A stretch of DNA of 64,000 nt from assembly GCA_963714155.1 (NCBI GenBank), contig OY970236.1:186001-250000 (forward strand), read 5' to 3'. A program made the translations under genes and the position numbers. The notes beneath the pieces were generated by a model that had not been told where the DNA came from, did no database searches, and saw only the letters and a list, made by a program, of their open reading frames with translations. The first letter of the stretch is position 1, and each line of letters begins with the position of its first letter. Positions 18,136-26,800 of this stretch are shown piece after piece. The DNA is from VRUE01 sp963714155. Its GTDB lineage: Bacteria > Actinomycetota > Thermoleophilia > Solirubrobacterales > 70-9.

Positions 18136-18453
18136 ATGAGTCAAGCCGAAACTGAGATACCCAAGGGCAGCTACGCCGCCGGGCGGCGGGTGAAGCTGCC
18201 GGCCGGGGCCGGGGCGCCCTACGTCGTCTACATCAACGGGATCGAGCAGAGCGAGGGGGACGACTACACGGTCGCCGCCGGCGAGATCGTCTTCACCCGG
18301 CAGATCGTCAAGGAGAAGGTCGGCACCGGTCGCTGGCTGGCGATGTACCTGGGGCTCTTCGGCACCTACCGCAAGGACGAGACGATCGATCTGCAGTTCC
18401 AGCGGGCCGGCAAGACGGAGTTGATCTCCGACCTGCCGGTCGAGCCCGACTGA
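18136..18453 (+). CDS. Conserved hypothetical protein (105 aa)
   Basis: A 105-residue protein with no signal peptide or membrane helix. The pattern PYVVYINGIEQSEGDDYTVAAGEIVFTRQI followed by IDLQFQR (motifs only) predicts mainly beta strands. I do not recognise a characterised family. It begins nine bases after hairpin H2 without a clear Shine-Dalgarno; the next gene follows after 18 bases with its own -10 box. Codon use is normal for the window, and the long open frame with strong third-position GC supports it being real. Confidence 0.6.
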   Translation: MSQAETEIPKGSYAAGRRVKLPAGAGAPYVVYINGIEQSEGDDYTVAAGEIVFTRQIVKEKVGTGRWLAMYLGLFGTYRKDETIDLQFQRAGKTELISDLPVEPD

Positions 18454-18459
18454 CCCCCG

Positions 18460-18465
18460 TATCCT
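18460..18465 (+). promoter_or_regulatory. -10 box (TATCCT) of the 141-residue protein gene
   Basis: TATCCT ends six bases before the ATG at 18472, overlapping the region just after the upstream stop. No Shine-Dalgarno is seen. Confidence 0.4.
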
Positions 18466-18471
18466 GGCCCG

Positions 18472-18897
18472 ATGGAGATCGGTTTCCTCATGCTCGCCGA
18501 CCACAGCGAGGCGGTCAACGGCAAGCTCTACATGGTCGGCGGCGGCTGGAACGTGCTGCGCCTACCCGAGCTGCCCCACGAATGGGGCTTCCACATCGCC
18601 CTCGGCCTCGACGTCGCCTGGGACGAGACCAACCAGCCGCACAACCTCCAGGTCGACATCCACGACCCCGACGGGGTCGAGCTCGGCGAGGGCCTGCAGG
18701 CCGACTTCGAGACCGGCCGCCCGCCCGGCATGCCCGCCGGCCAGGACCAGCGCCTGGTGATGTCGATCGGCACCACCGCCACCTTCTCCACCCCCGGCCC
18801 CCACGCCGCCGTCGTCCAGGTCAACGGCGAGGAGATCGGCCGCGCCCGCTTCTACCTGACCGAGGCCGGAGCCGAGCCGCCGGTCGCCGGCATGTAG
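18472..18897 (+). CDS. Conserved actinobacterial protein, DUF6941-like
   Basis: A 141-residue soluble beta-rich protein. MEIGFLMLADHSEAVNGKLYMVGGGW at the N-terminus (motif) and the LALGLDVAWDETNQPH / VELGEGLQADFETGRP segments resemble the uncharacterised DUF6941 group common in actinobacteria. No catalytic motif stands out. Leaderless ATG behind TATCCT. It converges with the decaprenyl-phosphate phosphoribosyltransferase-like gene eight bases away. The family name is recalled from general pattern and is moderately certain. Confidence 0.55.
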   Translation: MEIGFLMLADHSEAVNGKLYMVGGGWNVLRLPELPHEWGFHIALGLDVAWDETNQPHNLQVDIHDPDGVELGEGLQADFETGRPPGMPAGQDQRLVMSIGTTATFSTPGPHAAVVQVNGEEIGRARFYLTEAGAEPPVAGM

Positions 18898-18905
18898 CTC
18901 GCTGC

Positions 18906-19802
18906 CTAGTTGAAGACGTAAAGCAGCAGGAAGGCGACGACGGCGAAGCTGGCGGCGCCGGCGATCAGGGGCTTGTCATCGACGACGATCGCGGCGGTGG
19001 AACGGTCATCGGCGCGGTCGTAGATCAGGTAGAGGTAGCGGAAGACGCAGTAGAGGACCGAGGGGATCGTCCACATCATCTCGTTGCCGATGATCGGTGA
19101 GTTGACGGCGTAGATCGAGTAGCTGATCACGGTGCCGGTGGTGACCATGGCGACCATCTGGTCGAGGAAGGGCAGCGAGTAATGCTCGAGCACGGGGCGG
19201 CTGCTGGTCCCCTCGTGCAGCTCGGAGACCGCCTCCTGGCGGCGCTTGGTGACGCCGAGGAAGAGGGCGAACATGCCGGTGCAGAGCAGCAGCCATTCGG
19301 AGGCGTGAGCATCGACGGCGGTGGCGCCGGCGGCAACGCGGAGGATGAAGAGGCCGGCCAGGACCATCACGTCGACGATCACGATCTGCTTGAGGCCGAG
19401 GCTGTAGGCCATCTGGGCGATGCCGTAGCCGACCACCATCAGGCCGACCTCCCAGTTGACCGCGGCGAAGGCGATCGCGATCGCGACGATCGCCAGGCCC
19501 GGCGCGATCAGCTTCGCGGTGCCCTCCGAGAGCTCGCGCGCCGCCAGCGGCCGGAAGCGCTTCTTCGGGTGCTTGCGGTCGAGCTCGACGTCGATCAGGT
19601 CGTTGACGTAGTAGCCGGCGCTGGAGATGAAGCAGAAGGCGACGAAGGTGAGGAACGCCTCGAACACCGCGTGGGACTGGTCGAACTTGCCGGAGAAGAG
19701 CAGGCCGGCGAAGACGAAGACGTTCTTGATCCACTCCTGCGGGCGACCGGTCTTGATCGCGGCGCGCAGCGGCGACCGGCGCGGGACGACAGGCTCGTCC
19801 AT
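18906..19802 (-). CDS. UbiA prenyltransferase-like, decaprenyl-phosphate phosphoribosyltransferase type
   Basis: A ~298-residue membrane protein with about nine helices. The first Asp-rich motif NDLIDVELDRKHPKKRFRPLA (as N-D-x-x-D-x-x-x-D) followed by K-R-F-R-P matches mycobacterial decaprenyl-phosphate phosphoribosyltransferase (Rv3806c type) rather than ubiquinone-type UbiA. The mycobacterial enzyme joins PRPP to decaprenyl phosphate, the first step to the arabinose donor DPA. Partners DprE1/DprE2 are not in the window. ATG 19802 is chosen because GGAGGG lies ten bases upstream; GTG 19865 is an alternative. The product here could be another polyprenyl-phosphate sugar. Confidence 0.8.
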   Translation of the reverse strand: MDEPVVPRRSPLRAAIKTGRPQEWIKNVFVFAGLLFSGKFDQSHAVFEAFLTFVAFCFISSAGYYVNDLIDVELDRKHPKKRFRPLAARELSEGTAKLIAPGLAIVAIAIAFAAVNWEVGLMVVGYGIAQMAYSLGLKQIVIVDVMVLAGLFILRVAAGATAVDAHASEWLLLCTGMFALFLGVTKRRQEAVSELHEGTSSRPVLEHYSLPFLDQMVAMVTTGTVISYSIYAVNSPIIGNEMMWTIPSVLYCVFRYLYLIYDRADDRSTAAIVVDDKPLIAGAASFAVVAFLLLYVFN

Positions 19803-20033
19803 CGACGGCGGTCCCTCCACAACAGGGGCGGGGACGGTGGGCTGTTCCGAGGTGATCGTTTCCACGCTGGGGAGATGGCCGACGGGAGGCGGAAATCCCG
19901 TATTCGGCCGGGGAGATCGGTCGCGACAGGGTAGCGCTAGCGCGCTTCTTTCTTCGAATTCGGGGCCACCGATCCTCCCCGTCAAGTGCAACGCGCTGTC
20001 CACCTGCTGGGGGCACAGCGCGTTGCGGTTGGT

Positions 20034-21656
20034 CTAAGGGTCGATGAGGACACCGGGGTTGAGCATGCCGACCGGATCGAGCTCCGCCTTGGCGGCTCGC
20101 AGCGCGGCGGCGAAGGGCGCCGGGCGCTGGCGGTCATACCAGGGCCGGTGGTCGCGGCCGACGGCGTGGTGGTGGGTGATCGTGGCGCCGCCCTCGCTCA
20201 GCGCCTCGCCGGCGGCGGCCTTGATCTCGTCCCACTGCTCGACCTCGCCGCCGCGGACCGCGGGCGCGATCACGGTGAAGTAGGGCGCGGGGCCGTCGGG
20301 GTAAACGTGGGTGAAGCGACAGCTGACGCGGGGCGCGCCCGGCCCCTCAGCGGGCGCGTCGCAGACCTCCGCCACCTTCGCTCGCACCGCCGCCATCGTC
20401 TCGACATGGAACTGTTCGAAGCGGTCCCAGGTGATCGCCGTCTCGAAGGTCTCGCTGAGCACCCCGCAGGCGACGAAGGTGTCGCGCAGGTATGGGGCAA
20501 GCAGGAAGGCGCCGCGCCAGGTCTCGACGGCCGACTCGCCCTTGCTGCCCTCGCTCGCCGGCTCGCGTCCCGGCGGCGGCGAGTTGGGCACGCCGCCGTG
20601 GGACTGGGCGATGTCGAGCGCCAGCCGCATCGGCTCATCGACCGGGAGATTCGGCGACTCGAAGCCGAGCACCATCAGGTTCACCTCGCCCGAACCGGCG
20701 CCGGTTGTGCCCGCCTCGAGCGCATCGAGCAGCCGGCAGTTGGAGGGATAGAGCCCGGACTGGGAGATCTCGCGCATCGCTCGCGCCGCGGCGTAGAAGT
20801 CGTCGAACTCGACCCCGCAGGAGTTCTTGAACCGCGGCCTCGGCCGCACCCGCACCCAGGACTCGGCGATCACTCCGAGGATCCCCTCGGAGCCGATCAG
20901 CGCCCGGTCCGGCGAGGGGCCCGCACCGGACCCCGGCAACCGCCGGCTCTCCCAGGTCCCCCGCGGCGTGATCGCCCGCACCGACTCGACCAGGTCGTCG
21001 ATGTGGGTGTAGAGCGTGGCGAAGTGCCCCCCGGCCCGGGTAGCGATCCAGCCGCCCAGGGTCGAGTACTCGAACGACTGCGGAAAGTGCCGCAGCGTCA
21101 ACCCGTGCTCTCGCAGCTGGTCCTCAAGTCCCGGCCCAGTGGCCCCCGCCTGAATCCGCGCCGCCAACGACTCCGCATCGACTTCCAGCACCCGATCCAA
21201 CCGCCTCAGGTCAAGCGACACCACCGGCCGGTCCCCCAACCGAGCCTCCACCCCACCAACCACACTCGTCCCCCCGCCAAAAGGAACAACCGCCGCTCCC
21301 TCAGCCTCAGCCCAATCCAAGACCACCTCAATCTCCGACTCGTCCCGAGGAAACGCCACGAGATCCGGCGGATTCTCAAATTCCCCCCGAAACCCCCGCA
21401 CCACGTCCCGATAAGCCTTCCCCAGGGCATGGGCAGTCCGCTCGTAGTGGTCGTCGGTAAAGAGGTCACCGAACGCCTCAGGAGCTTTCAACCGCGAACC
21501 GCGCAGCTTCACCTCATCGAGAGGAACCGGCTCCTCGAGCTCCCCCCCAAACCCAAACCGCTCCCTTATAGCGCCCGCAGCCTCCTCAAGCTCCTTCCGA
21601 GAAGGCACCTGATCCTCGTACCCCCACCCCCAATGCTTGAGCCTCCGCTCACCCAC
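20034..21656 (-). CDS. FAD-binding oxidoreductase, alkylglycerone-phosphate synthase-like
   Basis: A ~540-residue flavoprotein of the VAO/PCMH fold. The FAD-binding block VPFGGGTSVVGGVEA (~130-144), GGWIATRAGGHFATLYTHIDDL, and the C-terminal TITHHHAVGRDHRPWYDRQ motif (His-rich, ~487-505) followed by LDPVGMLNPGVL match alkyl-dihydroxyacetonephosphate synthases, which replace the acyl chain of acyl-DHAP by a fatty alcohol to form the ether bond. The start is set to GTG 21656 (VGERRLKHWGWGYED), where family similarity begins; the longer frame runs into element M2. The upstream neighbour is a fatty acyl-CoA reductase, which could supply the fatty alcohol. Confidence 0.78.
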   Translation of the reverse strand: MGERRLKHWGWGYEDQVPSRKELEEAAGAIRERFGFGGELEEPVPLDEVKLRGSRLKAPEAFGDLFTDDHYERTAHALGKAYRDVVRGFRGEFENPPDLVAFPRDESEIEVVLDWAEAEGAAVVPFGGGTSVVGGVEARLGDRPVVSLDLRRLDRVLEVDAESLAARIQAGATGPGLEDQLREHGLTLRHFPQSFEYSTLGGWIATRAGGHFATLYTHIDDLVESVRAITPRGTWESRRLPGSGAGPSPDRALIGSEGILGVIAESWVRVRPRPRFKNSCGVEFDDFYAAARAMREISQSGLYPSNCRLLDALEAGTTGAGSGEVNLMVLGFESPNLPVDEPMRLALDIAQSHGGVPNSPPPGREPASEGSKGESAVETWRGAFLLAPYLRDTFVACGVLSETFETAITWDRFEQFHVETMAAVRAKVAEVCDAPAEGPGAPRVSCRFTHVYPDGPAPYFTVIAPAVRGGEVEQWDEIKAAAGEALSEGGATITHHHAVGRDHRPWYDRQRPAPFAAALRAAKAELDPVGMLNPGVLIDP

Positions 21657-21671
21657 AGAAAGCGCCTCGTA

Positions 21672-21780
21672 GGTAGGGGTTCGGTGCCCCTCCCCAGGAG
21701 GCTCCCGGCCAAACCCTGGAAGCACCACAAGCGATCCAGCTGCGCGACGGCCTCATGGGGAGGGGCACCGAACCCCTACC
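21672..21780 (-). repeat. Long inverted-repeat element M2
   Basis: Perfect 25-base arms at 21672-21696 and 21756-21780 enclose 59 bases. Read on the minus strand its interior matches M1 block by block. It provides the last codons and the stop of the fatty acyl-CoA reductase gene and lies just before the flavoprotein start. Like M1, its orientation matches the gene upstream of it. Confidence 0.65.
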
Positions 21781-23767
21781 AATGAACACCTTTCATCAGG
21801 TGCGCAAAGGCAACCGCCTCGGTGGAAGGCGCCTTATCCGGCGCCTCCTCACTCTTCCCCTTGGCCGCCTGCGACTCCGGAAACAGCTTGTAAGCCTGGT
21901 TGAGAAGCCGGTCGCTCATCGAGGGCGCCACCGCGTAGACCAGCTCGCCGAACGTCCCAAGCCGCGTAGCAACCTTCTTCGGCTGCGAAACCATCGCCTT
22001 GGCGATCATCTCCGCAGCCTCCTCCGGCGAGATCGCCGGGAACATGTCGTACATCCGCGTCGGCGCGATCATCGGCGTGCGCACCAGCGGCATGTGGATC
22101 GTCGTCAGGTGGACGCCGTCGTCGATCACCTCGGAGGCGATCACGCGGCTGAACGCATCGAGCGCCGCCTTCGAGGCGACGTAGGCCGAGAAGCGCGGCG
22201 GGTTGGTCTGGGTGCCGATCGAGCTGACGTTGATGATGTGCCCCGACTTGTGAGCCCGCATCGAGGGCAGCAGGGCGAGGATCAGCCGCACCGCGCCGAG
22301 GTAGTTGAGCTGGATCGTGCGCTCGTAGTCGTGGAAGCGGTCGTAGGAGAGCCCCACCGAGCGGCGGATCGAGCGCCCGGCGTTGTTGACCAGGACGTCG
22401 ACATGGCCGTGGTAGGCGAGGACCTCGTCGGCCATCCGTTCCACGTCCTCGATGTCGGCCAGGTCGCAGCGGTGGATGTGGGCGACGCCACCGCCGGCCT
22501 CGATCTCGCGTTTGGTCTCCTCGAGCTTCTCGACCGAGCGGGCCACCAGCAGCACCGTCGCGCCGGCGTCGGCAACCTTGACCGCGGTCGCCTTGCCGAT
22601 CCCCGAGGAGGCGCCGGTGATCAGCACCACCTTGCCGCGCACCGCGGCGCTCAGGCTGCGGTCCTTGAAGAGGTCGGGATCGAGCGTGCGCTCCCAGTAG
22701 TCCCAGACCCGGTCGGCGTAGGACTCCAGTGGCGGCACCGAGATTCCCGAGCCCGCCAGCGCCGCCTCCGCGTTGGAGGAGTCGAAGTGGGTCGGGTAGC
22801 TGAAGTAGCTGAGCACACCGGATGGGATCCCGAGCTGGGCCAGGCCCGTTTTCGCTATCCGCTTGGCCGGCGGGAAGAAGCGCAGGCCGGTGCGCACCAG
22901 AGAGGTGGCCGGGTCGGTGACGTTGGAGTCGAGTCGCAGCGCCGCCTGCGGCGCATCGGCAGCGCGGGCGAAGAGGTTGATCATCTCGCCGGCCGTCTTT
23001 GGGTTGGGGTCGGTGAGGCTGAAGGCCTGGCCGTCGAGCCCGGTCTTGTGGGCGATGTAGTCGATCGCGTCGGCGACATAGTCGACCGGGACGATGTTGA
23101 TCTCGCCGCCCTCGATGCCGACCGTCGGCAGCCAGGTCGGCAGCACCCGGCGCGCCTGCTGCAGCAGCTTGAAGCCGTAGTAGGGCCCGTCGACCTTGTC
23201 GATCTCACCCGTGCGCGAGTCGCCGACCACAATCCCCGGCCGGTAGACCCGCCAGGGCCGCGAGCAGTCCTCGCGCACGACCCGCTCGGACTCGTGCTTG
23301 GTGCGGAAGTAAGGATGGGTGTCGAGCTTTTCGGCCTCCTCGAACATGTCCTCGCGCCACTCGCCCCGGTACATGCCGGCCACCGCGATCGAGCTGATCT
23401 GGTGGAAGCAGCCGGCCTCGATCGAGCCGGCCAGTTCGACCGCGTGGCGGGTGCCCTCGACGTTGGCGATCTCCTGCGCCTCGGCACCCGCGGTCATGTC
23501 GTAGATCGCGGCCAGGTGGAAGAAGTGGTCGACGTCACCGCGCAGGGTCAGCGCGTCCTCCTCGGAGACCCCGAGGCCCGGCAGGGCGAGGTCGCCGGCA
23601 ATCGGCACGACCCGTGCTCCATCGGGCCCGAAGGAGGTGCGCAGCTCCTCGAGCCGGCCGCGCGAGCCGGCCCGGACCAGGGCGTAAACGGTGCCCTCGC
23701 GCTTCAGCAGCCGCTGCACCAGGTTGCGGCCGATGAATCCGGTGGCCCCGGTGACGAAGTAGTTCAT
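21776..23767 (-). CDS. Fatty acyl-CoA reductase-like fusion (two Rossmann domains)
   Basis: A 663-residue protein with two NAD(P)-binding domains. The first begins MNYFVTGATGFIGRNLVQRL (extended SDR/FAR type, ~1-365); the second begins KVVLITGASSGIGKATAVKV (~380) and contains N-A-G and a Y-V-A-S-K catalytic motif. The arrangement and length match the ~660-residue reductases of Marinobacter and mycobacterial AcrA1-type enzymes that turn fatty acyl-CoA into aldehyde and alcohol. The next gene downstream is an alkylglycerone-phosphate-synthase-like flavoprotein. The ATG lies six bases after a TAGGCT box. Substrate chain length is unknown. Confidence 0.85.
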   Translation of the reverse strand: MNYFVTGATGFIGRNLVQRLLKREGTVYALVRAGSRGRLEELRTSFGPDGARVVPIAGDLALPGLGVSEEDALTLRGDVDHFFHLAAIYDMTAGAEAQEIANVEGTRHAVELAGSIEAGCFHQISSIAVAGMYRGEWREDMFEEAEKLDTHPYFRTKHESERVVREDCSRPWRVYRPGIVVGDSRTGEIDKVDGPYYGFKLLQQARRVLPTWLPTVGIEGGEINIVPVDYVADAIDYIAHKTGLDGQAFSLTDPNPKTAGEMINLFARAADAPQAALRLDSNVTDPATSLVRTGLRFFPPAKRIAKTGLAQLGIPSGVLSYFSYPTHFDSSNAEAALAGSGISVPPLESYADRVWDYWERTLDPDLFKDRSLSAAVRGKVVLITGASSGIGKATAVKVADAGATVLLVARSVEKLEETKREIEAGGGVAHIHRCDLADIEDVERMADEVLAYHGHVDVLVNNAGRSIRRSVGLSYDRFHDYERTIQLNYLGAVRLILALLPSMRAHKSGHIINVSSIGTQTNPPRFSAYVASKAALDAFSRVIASEVIDDGVHLTTIHMPLVRTPMIAPTRMYDMFPAISPEEAAEMIAKAMVSQPKKVATRLGTFGELVYAVAPSMSDRLLNQAYKLFPESQAAKGKSEEAPDKAPSTEAVAFAHLMKGVHW

Positions 23768-23773
23768 CGCCTC

Positions 23774-23779
23774 AGCCTA
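23774..23779 (-). promoter_or_regulatory. -10 box (TAGGCT) of the fatty acyl-CoA reductase gene
   Basis: TAGGCT on the minus strand ends six bases before the ATG at 23767. No Shine-Dalgarno lies between. Confidence 0.4.
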
Positions 23780-23793
23780 GCGTCCCCCCTCAA

Positions 23794-23841
23794 CTCCGCT
23801 GTTCCTTGGCGCCCATATTTCGTGCAAAGGAACGGGGGAAG
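23794..23841. repeat. Intergenic hairpin H3 (CCGCTGTTCC and CATA-loop)
   Basis: CTCCGCTGTTCCTTGGCGC pairs, with a few mismatches or wobble pairs, with the strand at 23822-23841 around the nine-base loop CCATATTTC. The outer arm matches H1 and H5, and the loop matches H2 and H4. It lies between two divergent genes, which argues against a terminator. Confidence 0.55.
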
Positions 23842-23860
23842 GCGGACGGCCCGGGTTTCA

Positions 23861-23866
23861 TAGACT
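23861..23866 (+). promoter_or_regulatory. -10 box (TAGACT) of the oxoglutarate dehydrogenase gene
   Basis: TAGACT lies ten bases before the ATG at 23877, downstream of hairpin H3. It is the same hexamer as those before the genes at 79 and 2454. Confidence 0.4.
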
Positions 23867-23876
23867 GAGTCGAGAA

Positions 23877-26800
23877 ATGGCGGAGACGGCCACCTTGCAG
23901 ATCGCAATGCCCGAAATGGGCGAGTCGGTCACCGAGGGGATCGTGCTGGAGTGGCACGTCGCCGAGGGTGATTTCGTCAGCGAGGGGGACACGGTTGTCG
24001 AGGTCTCGACTGACAAGGTTGATGCCGAGGTGCCGGCGCCTACGGATGGCGTCATTACGAAGCTGCTGGTGCAGGTCGACGATGAGGTTCCGGTTGGAGC
24101 ACCTCTGGCAGAGATGGAGCCAGGTGAGGGAGACGACCAGGGTTCCAACGGATCGGCTGCGGGGCCTGTCGCTGCAGGGGACCCACCACCCCCTCCGGTA
24201 GCTGAAGCTTCCTCGGGGGCGGTACCCCCTACAGCGCCACCCGCAGACGATGCCGGTGGAAGTGCTGGCGGCGCTAACGACGGCAGCGAAGTCCGAGCGA
24301 CCCCCGTTGCCCGCAGGGTTGCTGCGGCTAATGGCGTCGATCTTGGCTCCGTGAGCGGGTCTGGGCCCGGCGCGAAGGTGACCAAGGACGATGTGCTTGC
24401 CGCTGGAAACGGTGCGGGACCGGTCGCGACCGGTGAGGAGAAAGCATTGCGGGGGCCCGCAGCGATGCTCGCTCAGGCGATGGATGAGAGCAGGGAAGTG
24501 CCTACGGCTACCTCGTTCAGGACGATCGCGGTCGACACCCTGGACGCTAAACGGAAGGCGCTCAACGGGCTGCTGAAGGAGCGGGGGATGAAGGTTTCCT
24601 TCACCCATCTGGTCGCTTGGGCGATCGTGCAGGCGGCCAAGGAGCACCCGGTGATGACTCGGGTCTTTGAGCGCAGGGACGGGAAACCGTTTGCGATCGA
24701 GAACGGGCCGGTCAACCTTGGGATCGCAGTCGACGTCGAGCGCAAGGACGGCTCGCACAGCCTGATGGTCCCGGCGATCAAGGGCTCCGAGGGGCTCGAC
24801 TTCGCCGGCTTCCACAGCTACTACGAGGAGCTGATCACCAAGACGCGGGAGAACAAGCTCACCGCCGATGACTTCCAGGGCACCAACATCTCGCTGACCA
24901 ACCCGGGCGGGATCGGCACCGTCGCCTCGGTGCCGCGCCTGATGAGCGGCCAGAGCGCGATCATCGCCACCGGCGCGATCGCCTACCCGCCCGAGTGGCT
25001 GCACGCGACGCCGGAGCGGCTGCGCCAGATCGGCGTCTCGAAGACGATGACGCTGACCTCGACCTACGACCACCGGGTGATCCAGGGCGCCGAGTCGGGC
25101 GCCTTCCTGCGCAGCATCGAGCAGCTGCTGCAGGGCGAGCACGGCTTCTACGAGGGCGTCGCCAACGACCTCGGCATCGAGTCGGCGCCGATCTCCTCCG
25201 CCCATCCCGCCTCGGCCTCCGCCCCGCCACTTGGTGCTTCCGCCGCCAGCACCACCGAGGCCGCGATCACCTCCACCCAGCCCGACGAGGAGCTGCTGCA
25301 GGCCGTCCAGGCGGCCACCTCGCTGCTCAAGGGCTACCGCACCCACGGCCACCTCTCCGCCCGCCTCGACCCGCTCGGCCGCGAGCCCAAGGGCGACCCG
25401 GCGATCCAGCCGGAGACGCTCAACCTGACCCCGGAGCTGATGTCGCGCGTGCCAGCCTCGATCCTGCGCATCGGCGTCCCCGGCGAGACCCTGCTCGAGG
25501 CGCTGCCGCGCATGCGCGAGGCCTACTGCGGCACGATCGCCTACCAGTTCGAGCACCTCTCCTCGCACCAGCAGCGCACCTGGCTGCGTGAGATGGTCGA
25601 GACCGGCGCCCACCGCGCGCCGCTCGCCACCGAGGAGAAACAGCGCCTGCTGATGCGGCTGATCGACGTCTTCCAGTTCGAGCGCTTCATCGAGAAGGCC
25701 TACCTGGGGCAGAAGATCTTCACGATCGAGGGGCTCGACGTGGTCGTGCCGATGCTCGACGAGCTGGTCACGCTCGCCCATCGCAGCGGTGCCGAGGAGG
25801 TCGTCTTCGGCATGGCCCACCGCGGCCGCCTCGCCGTCCTCGCCCACAACCTGGGCCGCTCGGTCGAGTCGATCCTGGCCGAGTTCGAGGGCTCCAAGCA
25901 GATCGACCAGGTCAAGGCTGTCGCCGGGATTCCTCACGGCGGTACCGGCGACGTCAAGTACCACTACGGCCACCAGGGGATCTACGAGACGCACGAAGAC
26001 GAGAAGATCGCCGTCCGGCTCTACCCCAACCCGAGCCATCTCGAGTTCGTCAACCCTGTGGTCGAGGGCGCGACCCGCTTGATCCAGTCCGACTTCGAGG
26101 GCCCGGCGATCGAGCACAAGCCGAAGTGCGCGGTGCCGGTGCTGCTGCACGGCGACGCCGCCTTCCCCGGCCAGGGCGTGGTCGCCGAGACGCTCAACCT
26201 GCAGGCTTTGGCGGGCTACACCACCGGCGGTACGATCCACGTGATCCAAAACAACCAGGTCGGCTTCACCACCGACCCCGAGGACGCCCGCTCCACCCCG
26301 TATGCGGCCGACATGGCGAAGGGCTTCAACGTGCCGATCGTCCACGTCAACGCCGACGACGTCGAAGCCTGCTCGGCCGCGATGCGCCTGGCGATGGCCT
26401 ACCGCGAGCGCTGGGGCCGCGACATCGTCATCGACGTGATCGGCTACCGCCGCTACGGCCACAACGAGACCGACGAGCCCGCTTACACGCAGCCACAGAT
26501 CGCCGCCAAGATCAAGGCTCACCCGCCGGTCTCCGAGGTCTACGCCGAGCAGCTGATCGAGGAGGGCGTGCTCAACCGTGAGGAGATCGACGCCGCCGCC
26601 AAGCAGCGCCACGACGAGATGTCAGCGGCACTGAAGGACCTGCGCCACAAGATGGAGCTGGGCGACTACGAGGACCCGACGGTGACCACGACCAGCACCG
26701 GCGAGCTCGACCGCAGCGCCAGCCCGCCGGTGCAGACCGCGGTGCCGGCGGAGAAGCTGGGTGAGCTCAACGAGGCGCTGATCGAGGTGCCGGAGAGCTT

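Noticed and set aside
23790..26612. A 940-codon open frame on the minus strand opposite the oxoglutarate dehydrogenase gene
   Set aside because: It is a GC-bias shadow: the composition is Gly/Ala/Val/Arg/Asp-rich with no domain, while the plus-strand frame encodes a complete enzyme.
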